Assembly (NCBI GenBank): GCA_963932465.1
Contig: OZ010792.1
Location: forward strand, 109,610,935-109,674,934
DNA length: 64,000 nucleotides
Source of the DNA: Maratus speciosus
Lineage: Eukaryota; Arthropoda; Arachnida; Araneae; Salticidae
Reading direction: 5' to 3'
Shown: one piece after another, positions 33,594 to 43,989 of the stretch
How positions within the stretch are numbered: position 1 is the first letter of the stretch
How the letters are laid out: each line of letters opens with the position of its first letter
Position numbers and translations under genes: made by a program
The notes under the pieces: model-generated
Told to the model about the DNA's origin: nothing
Database searches by the model: none
The model's input: only the letters and a program-made list of their open reading frames with translations

Positions 33594-36269
33594 TAGGGTG
33601 GTCCTTAAAAAAATAACTTTTAAAATTTTTATGGGGCACCCTCCTATTTTGTTCTATGTATAAAATAAAGGCTCCCACAAAAATTTCAAAAGTTTAAAAC
33701 ATTTTTTTAAGGGTCGCTAACAAAGTTTGAATATTTTTAAAAAAAATTAAAAATTGACATATTTTGTAATTTAATAATAAATTATTAATACAAATCCATA
33801 GTCATTGCCAAATTGAGTCATGCTATGATATTAGATTGTAAAGAATGTCCTTTGTTTCAAGTTTCAATATATTTATGCAGTCTATAGTTCAAAGACAGGG
33901 TATTTCATGTCTACACTCTATTTCACCTCAACTTGGCAGCATTGTGAAAGGTAGAGAATTTAATATTCTGCCTTGAAAAATAGTTCTCTGTTATTTTTAA
34001 ATCTTAAATAGCTAAAATGCATAGGAATTTATAAGATAATGTTTATAAATTATAGAATTTGATTTTTTTATATTCGTAAAATGTCGTACTAAATGACCAT
34101 ATTCGTATCAATAGCAGAGCACAAAACTTAAAAAAAGACTTTTCGAAAAGCGTTCCTTTGACTCTTCACTGGGATTGCAAAATTTTAGAAGACATTTCAG
34201 GATCTGAAACTGTAGGCAGATTACCCATTATTGTTTCAAGTAAAGGTACTGACCATTTAATTAGCTGTTCCAAAACTTCAATCAGGAACAGGTGAGGCAA
34301 TAGCTTCTGCTGTTAACGAAACATTGGAGTTGTGGGGATTACAAGCTAGTAAAATGTATGACATTAGATATAACCTTTGTTAATACCTGATTATCAGGAG
34401 TTGCTTGTGCTCTTCTGGATTAGAATGTGAACAAAGAAATGATTTGGCTTGCCATCATCACATCTTTGAAATTATGCTTGAGGAAGTTGCTGTCTCTCGA
34501 AGTTTCAAGCGGACCAGACATACTGTTATTTAAATGATTTAAAATTTCCAGGATGTCTATCTATTATAGCATATTTCAGACTCCCATGACTGACAATTTA
34601 ATCAATGAAAAAAAATAACACATAATGCATCATAAATTACAAAATGTGCTCAAAATAATCTTTCAACCAAAGGACGATTACAAGGAACTGATAGAGCTTG
34701 CCTTCATTTTCTTAGGAGAAGTACCCGAAAGAGTTGTTTATATTAGAGCCCCAGGTGGATTGCATCGGGTTCCATGGATGGTGAAGGTCATATACTTGCT
34801 CAAGATTTATTTATTTAGAGATCAGTTTAAACTCTCTAAGCAGGAAGAATCTGGAGTTCGTCAAGTTTGCTCGTTTGTGGTGAAAATCTACATTCTCAGC
34901 TGGTATCAGGCCCAATGATTTATTGCTCCTGAAGGATTTGAAAAAAGACAAAAATGTAAGTGAAATCATTTCTTTGTGTGCTTTGAAGAAGTTCCTGGGA
35001 CATTTCTGTACTTCACAGAAGAGCTACTTGCTGTTGCATTCTTCGATGATAATGTATTTTTTGAAAGTAAAAGAAAAATGGTGCATGTTTTGAAAAATGA
35101 AGAAAATTATGAACCCTTGAAACGTACACGTGCTGATCCTGACGTCATTCTCCAAAATGACTTGCAGCACTAACAAGCAGCACTCTGAGGTTTTCTTTAA
35201 ATTATGGATTTACCTTCAGACGTTTTCGAAACAGATGTGACTAACTGGAATGAAAATGAGTCCTACAAGGCACAAGCGACTTAAAGTCAAAGTTCTTAAA
35301 GATGTAGCCGAATGTCAGGTAGTACTCATGGAGGAATACAATAAACTTCATACAAAAGATAAAGAACAAAAACAGTTTTTCAACGATGTGATGATGTCAA
35401 TCCAAATCATTTCTTTTTTCATATTCTGTTCCGGAAGAGCACAAGTTTCTCTTGATAATCCGGTATTAACAAAGGTTATATGGAAACTCATACATTTTAC
35501 TTGCTCAGTACTCCCTACAACTTAAAATATTTCGTTAAGAGCAGAAGCTATTGCCTCCCCTATTCTTGATTGAAGTTTTGGAACAACAAGTAACTGGTCA
35601 ATACCTTTACCTTAAACGATAATGGGTAATTTGTCAGTTTCAGATCCTGAAATGTCTTCTAAAATTTTGCAATCCCAGTGAACAGTCATACGAAAGCTTG
35701 CCGAAAACTCTTTTTTTAAGTTTTGGGCTCTGTCTGCTTGCTCGGCTTCTAATACAGATATGTCCGTTTAGTACGACATTTTACGAATATAAAAAAATCA
35801 AATTCTATAATTTATAAACATTATCTTATATATTTTCATGCCTTTTAGTTATTTAAGATTAAAAAATAACGGAGAACTATTTTTCAAGGCAGAATGTTAG
35901 ATTCTCTACCTTTCACAATGCTGTCAATTTGAGGTGAAATAGAATGTAGACATGAAATACTCCTGTCTGTGTTTGGACAATAGACTGCGTAAATATGTTG
36001 AAACATGAAACAAATGACAGTCCTTACAGCCTAATATCATATCATGATTCAATTTGGCAATGAGTATGGATTTCTATTAATAATATTTTATTAAATTACA
36101 AAATATGTCAATTTTTATTATTTTTTTTTAATATTCAAACTTTGGTAGCGACCCTTAAAAAATGTTTTAAACTTTTGAAATTTTTGTGGAAGCCTTTATT
36201 TTATACATAGAACAAAATAGGAGGTGCCCCGCAGAAATTTTAAAAGTTAATTTTTTAAGGACCACCCTA
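33594..36269. mobile_element. Element B: palindromic DNA transposon, 8-bp TSD
   Basis: Begins TAGGGTGGTCCTTAAAAA and ends TTTTTAAGGACCACCCTA, flanked by ATATACAT (33586-33593) and ATGTACAT (36270-36277), an 8-bp TSD with one mismatch. Inverted arms are about 890 bp (33594 to ~34480 and ~35385 to 36269), well beyond a normal terminal repeat, and include the coding start of its transposase. The centre (34480-35385) is single-copy. It shares the TAGGGTGG start and TSD length with element A but encodes a different protein, so it is a sister family at most. Confidence 0.85.
34130..35385 (+). pseudogene. Decayed transposase of element B
   Basis: Readable blocks in order: TLHWDCKILEDISGSETVGR and LPIIVSSKG (34160-34245), then a CHHHIFEIMLEE stretch (~34450), then APGGLHRVPWMVKVIYLLKI (34745-34805), LYFTEELLAVAFFDDNVF (35005-35060), TNWNENESYKAQAT (~35240) and VVLMEEYNKLHTKDKEQKQF (~35320-35380). 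I recognise this order from a widespread, poorly annotated arthropod/cnidarian transposase-like family, unrelated to hAT by motif. Multiple stops and frameshifts make it inactive. At about 35385 the sense coding runs into the inverted right arm, so the last open frame (35250-35525) is a chimera of sense C-terminus and antisense N-terminal sequence. The WD and HHH-E residues are candidate active-site positions only by analogy. Confidence 0.6.
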
Positions 36270-36497
36270 ATGTACATCCAGTGGTAAATTTTCATAGAGC
36301 TACAAAAACTCCCCTTTCCTAGAGGATTTGAGATTTTGCATTAAGTAAATGATTTGAAAGTGTAAATTTCCTCCTAAATTCACCATATTCATTAACACCA
36401 TAATGAACACCCCTCCCTTGTCTCAGAATTGCAAAATTCCCTGCCATCTCTCATTTGAACACTGTATGTATCATAAATCCTTCCTTAAGGTTATTAA

Positions 36498-37368
36498 CAG
36501 AAGACAGAAAAACTACTTTTTTATTGTAGCGACTACAACTACTTTATTGAAAATGTAGTCAACTACAACTACTTGTTTTAAAATGTATTGACTACAAATA
36601 CAAACTACTTTTTAAAAGTAGTCACTACTTTGTTCCTTTCAGATTTTGTCAAATGATTCAATTTACACTCAAAACTGAAGACACAGATTAAATATTACAG
36701 TGATCCCTCGTTATATTGCATATGTCAGGGGCGAATTAAATAAGTGTGATTTAATTGAGGGCAGTAAAAAATTAAGAAAGATAAATACAAGATGTTTTGT
36801 GTTTTTCTCCAAAATGTCAGTTTAAACGCTTATTAAAAATTTCTCAGCAAAATTAAGAGATACATAATACAATCAATATTTAAATACAGTTACTAAAAAA
36901 AATGTGACTTGGCTTTCCAAAGACTTTACTGAATACTGTCATGGATTTAAATAAATAGTAATAAAACAATGAATAAAATTTAAAGACGTAATAATGAATA
37001 AATTGAAAAGTGTTGCCGGGAAGAAAGTAATTTTTTGGTAGTTAGTACTTGATTTTTGCTACAAGTGTCAATGAGAAAAACCCATGACTCCATGTAATAC
37101 ATTAACTATACGCCGCAGCTGAGATCTGCAAATTGTTGAGCAGAACAAATTTTGAACAAAAAAGCAAGTTACAACCACATTATTTGTAGAGAATGGCACA
37201 TTTTCTTTCCTGAAGTAGCATGGATTCTTGCTACAAACTACTGATTTTTTGGATTGCGTTAGTTTCTACACTGATCGTTAAAAATCTAGCACACAACATT
37301 ACAAACCACGATAAAATGTAGCGACTACTGTAGCTTCATTAATTGTAGTGCACTACTTCCGACCTCTG
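36498..37368. mobile_element. Non-autonomous hAT, ends CAGA-GnC-GAA-TAGT
   Basis: The right end, read on the minus strand, is CAGAGGTCGGAAGTAGTGCA. The left end is CAGAAGACAGAAAAACTACT. Both are followed by repeated GTAGTCGCTACA / CTACAACTACTT motifs. Flanks GTTATTAA (36490-36497) and GCTATTAG (37369-37376) agree at 6 of 8. This is a common hAT terminus with ACTAC-rich subterminal motifs; no transposase is inside. Confidence 0.7.
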
Positions 37369-37376
37369 GCTATTAG

Positions 37377-37985
37377 CCAGCCAATTTCTGAAATTCCCCT
37401 CTCTAACGTTATATCTATGAGAGTAGAATACATTTGTACATCTAAAATATCTCCTTGGGAAATTAATATTTGAAACTCCATTTTTCTTTGTACTCTTCTT
37501 AAAAGAGGTTTATTTTTTTTTAGTTCTCAAAATATTTCTAAAATATATACTTAATTTAATGTTTTATGTGTTAAAAGCTGACGAACTGTGAGTAAGACAC
37601 TTCACACAAAATTATATATTTTAGAAATATTTTGACAACTAAAGGAAAAAAGGAGACATCCTTTAAGAAAAGTACAGACAAAAAGTTTAAAATATTGATT
37701 TCCTGAGGAGAAATGTTTTAAACATACGAAAGCACCACATGCCTATAGACTTAACATTAGCAAGGGGAATTTAGAAGTTGATTGACTAACAGCCTTATGA
37801 AATGAGAAAAATGATATATAAGTATTTTATAAACATGTTTATAAAAGCCAAGTCACTTATAAAGTGGGGTAAAACTAAATTGGTTAGTATTAAAATCTTC
37901 ATTTTGCTGATTCAGAAAAGCTGGAAATCATAATTTAAAAGCAAAATAATTCTAAAACTTATAATAAGCAAAATAGTAAATTTCA
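37377..37985. other. AT-rich spacer
   Basis: No coding or repeat signature is seen. It lies just beyond the predicted polyadenylation signal of the minus-strand exon. Confidence 0.4.
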
Positions 37986-37991
37986 TTTATT
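37986..37991 (-). promoter_or_regulatory. Polyadenylation signal AATAAA
   Basis: TTTATT on the plus strand reads AATAAA on the minus strand, 45-50 bases downstream of the stop codon of the exon at 38036-38277. The spacing suits a short 3' untranslated region. In such AT-rich DNA the hexamer alone is weak evidence; it counts because of its position. Confidence 0.45.
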
Positions 37992-38035
37992 ATACATATT
38001 TTTACATAATGTATTTACATTATTAATTGGATATA

Positions 38036-38277
38036 TCATACTGTATTAGCTTCATTGTTTTTTATATTTTTCTTATGCCTTTTACTTTTTAATATAAGTT
38101 TTTTATTGAGTTTAGCTTTTTGAGATTTCTTGTCTGGTGAATCTTCATCTTCATCTAATATTCGTTGTTTACGTTTGTTTATTTCTTTCCTTTTATCAGC
38201 ATCTTGATCTTCAAGAGAAATACTTGCTTCTCTCCATGCTACTTCTACTTCTAAAAGAATCTTCAATATTTTTTTAT
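38036..38277 (-). CDS. Probable 3'-terminal exon of a host gene, lysine-rich tail
   Basis: On the minus strand TGTTATTTTTTCAG (ending 38278) is a good splice acceptor, followed by an open stretch entered in phase with two bases of a split codon. It encodes about 79 residues (KKILKILLEVEVAWREASIS..., then RKQRILDEDEDSPDKKSQK and a K/R-rich end ...KSKRHKKN) and stops at 38036. An AATAAA follows about 45 bases on. The stretch has mixed amphipathic then acidic and strongly basic composition, unlike the FIYN-rich chance frames around it, and is not repeat-like. The basic tail suggests a nuclear or nucleolar protein, but I do not recognise the family. There is no ATG at its start, which fits an exon rather than a whole gene. 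Upstream exons must lie at higher coordinates or outside the window and were not found. It lies between two hAT elements. Confidence 0.5.
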
Positions 38278-38526
38278 CTGAAAAAATAACATCTTAATAT
38301 AACGAAGTTACAATTAAAAATACAAACTTGGCAACAGATGTGTTACAAACAGACGCTGATTTTAAATCATCAGATTCTGACAATAAACATAATATTCTCT
38401 AAGTACTGGAAATTAAAAATTTAAAAATATTGATATCTGGTTTATTTTAAGTGCTTTACTATAAGACAGGCAAAAACACATGGCAAACCACATTTTGGCT
38501 CGCCGACAATTTATCTGTAGCCTGCC
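38278..38526. other. Putative intron sequence
   Basis: AT-rich, begins with the acceptor of the minus-strand exon. No other feature is seen before the hAT end at 38527. Confidence 0.35.
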
Positions 38527-38674
38527 TAGTGATGTTGGGAGGAAAATTTTCCACTATGTTTTTCCGTAAAATTTTAAATGTCAAATAGCCAATTTTTTAG
38601 TAAATTTTTTATAGGATATATTTGAACTTTCCATATTTTCTCTTATTAGTCAATTTCTGTACCATTTAAACAAA

Positions 38675-38893
38675 AACTACAGGCTATAATTTTAACTTTG
38701 TAATCCACATGAATAAAATTAAGTTTGATTCTGTTTTACTTAACAATTGTCATATTGTTTAATTTGCATCTCATAAATGGTGCATCTCATAACTACAGGC
38801 TATAATTTTAACTTTGTAATCCACATGAATAAAATTAAGTTTGATTCTGTTTTACTTAACAATTGTCATATTGTTTAATTTGCATCTCATAAC
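38675..38893 (+). repeat. Near-perfect 116-bp tandem duplication
   Basis: AACTACAGGCTATAATTTTA starts at 38675 and again at 38791. About 100 bases through GTTTAATTTGCATCTCATAA are identical by eye. Such identity amid otherwise decayed sequence indicates a recent duplication or an assembly artefact. Confidence 0.9.
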
Positions 38894-39112
38894 AAGTCAA
38901 TTCACAATATAAGAGCACTCACAGAAAATGAATCATGCATTTCTCTTCTTATTTGATAAACAAAGTAATGAGGAAAGCAGAGGCCAGAAGATAGCACTAC
39001 TGTACTGGCTGCTGCAGTTATGAAAGGAATTCCCCCTCATGTAACCACCACTAGATTGGGATTTAAAAAATATTCATTCTGCTCTCTGTCAGGAATAATG
39101 GGTAACTAGAAA

Positions 39113-40555
39113 AAAAACAAGTGAGTGGAACATTTCATTGAAGTCTATGAAGGTAACAAAATTATTGGTAAATGCAAATATTGTGATCAAACATATGCAA
39201 ATAATGCCACAAATATGAAAAGACATTTATGTACATGTAATAAATGTCCTTCCAAAAGTAATAGTCCTTATAACTGATAATGCAAGCAACATGAAATTAG
39301 CTTGGCAAATGTTACAGGAAAAATATCCTCACTTAATTATACTTGGCTGCCTTACTGATGGGTTAAACCTTTTGACAAAGGATATAATAAGTTAGAATTC
39401 AAATCAAACAATATTATCAAAATGCAAGGCAATTGTCAAATTGTTTAAGAATCACCATGTGGCCAATCAAACATTGAAGGCAATTCAGAAAGAAAAACAA
39501 GGGAAAGGAAAGTTCTCTTATTTTGTCAGAAGAAACTTGATGGGATTCAGTAACAAGATGTTTTGACAGTTTGCTGGATACAAAGAGCTGCTTACAATAT
39601 GCAGCTATAAATGACACACTATCACTGCCTCCAAATGTACAAAAGCAGATACTGGATAATGATATATTTTGGGTACAAGTTCAGACTGCACACAACCTGC
39701 TTTTACTAATTTCTGCAGCAATACAGAAGTTAGAAGGTGATGCAGCAGGTATTTCAGAAATTACAGATATATTTTAAAAACTTGAAGCGAAAATAATCGA
39801 GCAATGGACTTTACCCAGGAATTGCAAATGCCACGCCTCTGTAGGTATATAGCCTCCAAAAATGGCTGTTTATTGGACGAAGGGGAAGCAGCGTTAAAAG
39901 ATTTTGCACGCTTATTGGTGTTTTCCTTTTATATACCTACTTTGACGTCACATGGGTAAAGTCCATCGCCTTTTTAGCCCCTGACCAAAGAAGAAGAAAA
40001 ATCAGTTAAATTGTTTTTAAGTAACAGATACGATTTCTGTTCTCACTCAGTGCACTTCAGTGCTGCAAATCTTTTGGATCCAAGATATTGTGGACAACAT
40101 TTGTCAGAAGATGATTTAATGACAGCTATTGAAACCATAATCAAAGTTACTAAAAGCGCTCCTGGTACAAGTGAAGTTACAGTAATGTCAAACATAGCAG
40201 AATATCGGGCAAAAGAAAAACTCTGGAGTAGAGACATTATTTGGAAAGCTGCCAGTAAAATATCTCCAACGACTTGGTAGAAAGGTTATTGCAGTAGAAG
40301 AGATCTATCTAGGGTTGCAGTAAGAATTTTGAATATTCCCTCTACAGCTGCTTCATGTGAACACAACTGGAAGGCATTTAGCAACATAAAAACAAAAAAG
40401 AGAGATTGATTGACAGATGAACGCACTGCGAAGCTGGTATCGGTTTCACAAAATCTTCGTGTGATAAAAGATGATAATGTCATGCTTTCAAATTCTGATT
40501 CTATTAAAGAAAAACAGACATCTTCACTTACAAGGAAGGTCTTACGGGGCATACT
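39113..40555 (+). pseudogene. hAT transposase pseudogene (BED finger, RNase-H-like core, dimerisation end)
   Basis: Three parts are in order. At 39125-39240 a BED zinc finger reads GKCKYCDQTYANNATNMKRH followed by L-C-T-C. At 39262-39777 the core reads VIVLITDNASNMKLAWQMLQ, a DUF659-like block with the ITDNA-NMK signature, then GCLTDGLNLLTKDII, then SCLQYAAINDTLSLPP. At 40005-40555 come VHFSAANLLDPRYCGQHL and ILNIPSTAASCEHNWKAFSN, the hAT C-terminal dimerisation motif, ending with SQNLRV. In active elements this enzyme binds the ends and cuts out the transposon. Here several stops and frameshifts, and a MITE at 39802-39969, break it. Composition is less AT-rich than the surroundings, as for real former coding DNA. 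Confidence 0.85.
39802..39969. mobile_element. MITE inserted in the hAT transposase
   Basis: CAATGGACTTTACCCAGG at the left is inverted as CATGGGTAAAGTCCATCG at the right, and TAGGTATATA pairs with TATATACCTA just inside. The ~168-bp unit separates transposase text ending near ISEITDIF/LEAKIIE from text resuming at SVKLFLSNR. The exact TSD is unclear. Confidence 0.7.
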
Positions 40556-41389
40556 CAGAATACGTTGAAAAAAATGCTAGCGAAAGTACTGATGTATATA
40601 ATAAAGGATAAGTTAAATTTAGCGGCAGAATTCCAGTAGAAATTCTGTAAAAACTTAAAATACTTTTGAATATTGCCGCAAAAATGTGAAAGCGACAGGC
40701 GATTTGGCGAGCAGGATTTTTCCTTGCCACAAATTTTAGTGCATCTAAAAATTGCTTGTTAATTGTTTTTTAGAGCACACTGTATTTAATGAATTTAAAC
40801 TTAATCAATGAAAGAATTTATTATACCTATTTTTCTTGTATTACATATACATGTTGCTGTAGTTATTTAATTTTATCACTGGAAAAATATTTTCCATGTT
40901 TTGCTAAGTGGAAATATCTACTTTAAGTTATAGCCAGCTGACATTTGATTTTTAATTATTTAATTTGTTTCTTTTATATTTTTCAAGTTGCATATATTTA
41001 CTTATGAGTATTATGACATTTGAAGCTATATTAATTTAAAATGTTCTAAAGTAATAAATAATTCACCCTTTTTTTCTTTTTATTACTGATTTGAATGAAA
41101 TTTTGCCATTGCTTTATCCTCCAATCCAAGATTTTTTTTTTATTTAAACGGCTATTCAAAAATAAAGTTCACATAAAGAATTCTGCCATTATACATTTCC
41201 ATATTGAAGAAGTCGTTTACATAGCAACAAAATCAAATCAACAGTGCTTAAATTGGATTTATTTTTGAACTTGAAACAATTTAAATCAATTTAAGTTTTC
41301 TTTTAAATCATAAAATATGATAGTTAAATTTCATTATAAATACATATAAATAGTATATATGACAAAACTAAATTTATTTAAACTAAACT
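40556..41389. other. 3' part of the hAT element, non-coding
   Basis: AT-rich with no motifs. The minus frame at 40542-40730 is a shadow of the transposase end. Confidence 0.4.
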
Positions 41390-41572
41390 TACAAGAAGAG
41401 GGTCAAACCTTGATAATCACAGATTTTGATTATTTTAATATATGTTGTAGGGTAGAGACCCTTTAGTCTCAGGTTCATCGGATTTTATACAAAGCTCCTT
41501 AGTTCTTGAGAAACAGGGGGTCTAATATTATAACACAACTTGAATACTTACTTTGTAACGAGAAGGCTATCT

Positions 41573-41640
41573 TGGTCGCAGCTCAGTTGGTACGGCATTT
41601 GTTTGTTGTTCCGCAGGATCGTGTTCGATACCGGATCGCG
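41573..41640 (+). other. tRNA-like sequence, left arm
   Basis: GCAGCTCAGTTGGTACGGC resembles a polymerase III A box with D arm, and 30 bases on ATCGTGTTCGATACCG resembles a B box. The acceptor stem does not close convincingly, so it is a tRNA-derived relic or SINE head rather than a working tRNA. Confidence 0.45.
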
Positions 41641-42385
41641 CTACATTTGTTTTTCTCATTTTTTGTTTTATAAATATACTTGTAATCACACTTAATAATC
41701 TCATTGTCAATATAAAATTATAATATTGTACATCAATTATAATTTTAACCTATTTACTTTTTTATTTGTAACTAAATAGTTTATAAAACATCATAAAACT
41801 GTTAATTTTTTTAAAATCACTATTAAAATGTATTTCATATATTCTTAATCGATGCAATGATATTGAACAATTGTGTCAGTTCGTGATTTTAAAGAAACAT
41901 CATTTATGTATTGCCTTAACAAGAGAAGTCAATAAGATGATAATATTACTCTGTTTTTAAAGTAACAAACATAATTATATTAAAAATTAGCATAAGAATT
42001 CAATTATGACCTATATTTTGCATATTAAAGATTTTTAAATTTGTAATATGTGTGCTTGCACTTTGAATTATTTTGCTTTCACATTTATCTTCTTTCTGAT
42101 TTTATTTTTATTTTATTTGAATATGTTTTATTTTATCATAACTAGATGGCACCACAATAGATTTTGTCACGATTTTGTAATTTTTTTTATTCAATAATAG
42201 ATCCAATTTTTTTTTTAAATCTCTTTAAATGATGAGAAATAATGGTTTAAGAATCAAAAATGCTAAATTAAAGTTTAAATATGTTAACATTATAATTAAT
42301 GTATGATAATAAAAATTTTAATTGAGATTATTAAATTACAATTACAAGTATATTTATAAAACAAAAAAAGAGAAAAACAAATGTA

Positions 42386-42456
42386 GCGCTATCCAGTATC
42401 GAGCCCGAGCCCGGTGAACAAAGAGCAAACGCCATACCAACTGAGCTATGACCAAG
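42386..42456 (-). other. tRNA-like sequence, right arm
   Basis: On the minus strand TGGTCATAGCTCAGTTGGT (A box) is followed by CGGGCTCGATACTGG (B-box-like). It is the inverted counterpart of 41573-41640, with differences in the anticodon region. Not a confident functional tRNA. Confidence 0.45.
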
Positions 42457-43601
42457 GTAATCCTCTCGCTACAAAGTAAGTATTTAAGTTGTGTTATAAT
42501 ATTAGACAATCCTGTTTCTCAAGAACTAAGGAACGTTACATAAAATCTGTTGAACCTGAGACTAAAGGGTCTCTACCCTACAACATACATTAAAATAATC
42601 AAAATATGTGATTACCAAGGTTGGCCCACTCCTTGTTAGTTAAACAAATTCAACATAAAAAGTTTTTTTCTTAAAGAGTATTCGACATAAAAGCGTATTT
42701 GTTTAAATTTCATTTGATTGCCAACCAGTGATAAATCGCCAAATGAACGAAATTTTCATTATTTTTTATGGATGCTTTATCGAGGTTCCGACGAAATTTT
42801 TTTTTATAAACGTATATATCTACATCAGAAGAGCATTCTGTAATTTTTTCAGATTTTTCTGAGTATGCCCATACGGAGACCTTCCTAGTTAGTAGCAGTA
42901 ATTCTGATTTAGGTCACCTTATGCTCTTCTGAGAGTTCTGAGAGTGACCCAGAAAGTTAGGACATCAACATCATGGAAGCCTGGTGTTTCCACAGTTAGA
43001 AAGCGCTTATTGAAAAAATTGCGATCAAAATCATATTTGATTTTTTCCACAAATTTTTGAATCTATAAACTTTGGTCATTTGTTTCGATTTTCAACACAT
43101 TTTTACAGTAATTTAGCTTTTTCATAAAATGTGTCAGCATCATTAATAAAAAAAAATTCATTTTATTTTTTGTAGAGAAATATGCAGTTGTTTTAGAACA
43201 TATTTTGTTTTCATTTCAGATATTTATACATAAATTTATTAAATAAAATATTTTGTCCAATATGGTATTGTTTGATTAACTACCGAGACATTATATATGC
43301 ATAATAGTTATTAAAGAATTATTATATTTTTAATTTTCAGCTTTATACATGATTAAAAACTTATAAATCATGCATTTCTATGCTTTGTTAATTATTTAAT
43401 TTTGCTTATTTTTTTTTTTTTTTTTGGAAGGGGAAAACTCAAAAGGGCATCACATCCAGAGTTGACGAAAATACTCCAGTTTTGTTTACTTGCCTCTAGT
43501 GAATGAGAGTTTAATTTTACAATACCTTATTAATTTAGTGGCTTAGAAAAGTTTTCGGAAAATTTCCTTTGTTAAAATTTTCCGGAAAACCAACAACTCT
43601 A

Positions 43602-43989
43602 AGTGACATCATTTTCATCTATTTTTAATCATGTCTGTTTCGGGATTAAACTTATAAAATACAGGACTCTTCTACTGACTCCAGGACAGGTTAGATTCTT
43701 GTTAAAAAAAAATTTAAGAAATTTTAAATTTTTCAATTTTATCTTCTTAAATTCTGTATCAAATTGCTAAGTATGTAAATTTATTTATCTTACTTTATTT
43801 TTATCCTTTGATCATTAACCTAAAGAAAGTAATGATACCAATACAAAAACCTTTAAAAAGTTAAAAGTTTGTGACACAGCACTTTATCTTGTGGCTCTAG
43901 GAATTTTAAATATGGATCTTAAAAATAATGATATAAAATTTTGAGTGATGCTATGCTATTAATTCAAAAATATATGTATCATATATAGT
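43602..43989. repeat. Spacer including a dispersed repeat
   Basis: 43855-43989 (AAAGTTTGTGACACAGCACT, TTTTGAGTGATGCTATGCTA) is the inverse of 53870-53985. The remainder is AT-rich and unrecognised. Confidence 0.6.

Larger units (their letters stand above)
41390..42640. repeat. 1.25-kb palindrome with tRNA-like arms
   Basis: TGATAATCACAGATTTTGAT, ATGTTGTAGGGTAGAGACCC and TCTAATATTATAACACAACT on the left arm (41390 to ~41755) reappear reverse-complemented on the right arm (~42270-42640). Both arms include a tRNA-like block. The ~500-bp centre is unpaired and AT-rich. The prominent TGTAGGGTAGAGACCC may be the true end of a transposon, with pairing beyond it reflecting older inversion. Confidence 0.8.
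38527..43601. mobile_element. Large hAT element with decayed transposase
   Basis: The left end TAGTGATGTTGGGAGGAAAA and right end, read on the minus strand, TAGAGTTGTTGGTTTTCCGG share TAGnGnTGTTGG and are both followed by GGAAAATTTT-rich sequence (TTTTTCCGTAAAATTTT; TTTCCGGAAAATTTTAAC). Ends and interior transposase match the hAT superfamily, and 5 kb is plausible for a full element enlarged by insertions. Flanks AGCCTGCC and AGTGACAT do not form a convincing TSD, so the pairing of the ends is inferred. Confidence 0.6.

Noticed and set aside
35250..35525. Complete 91-residue gene
   Set aside because: It joins sense transposase sequence to the antisense right arm of element B, so it is a chimeric frame.
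41573..41640. A functional tRNA gene
   Set aside because: A and B boxes are visible but stems, especially the acceptor, do not pair convincingly and the block is part of a palindromic repeat.
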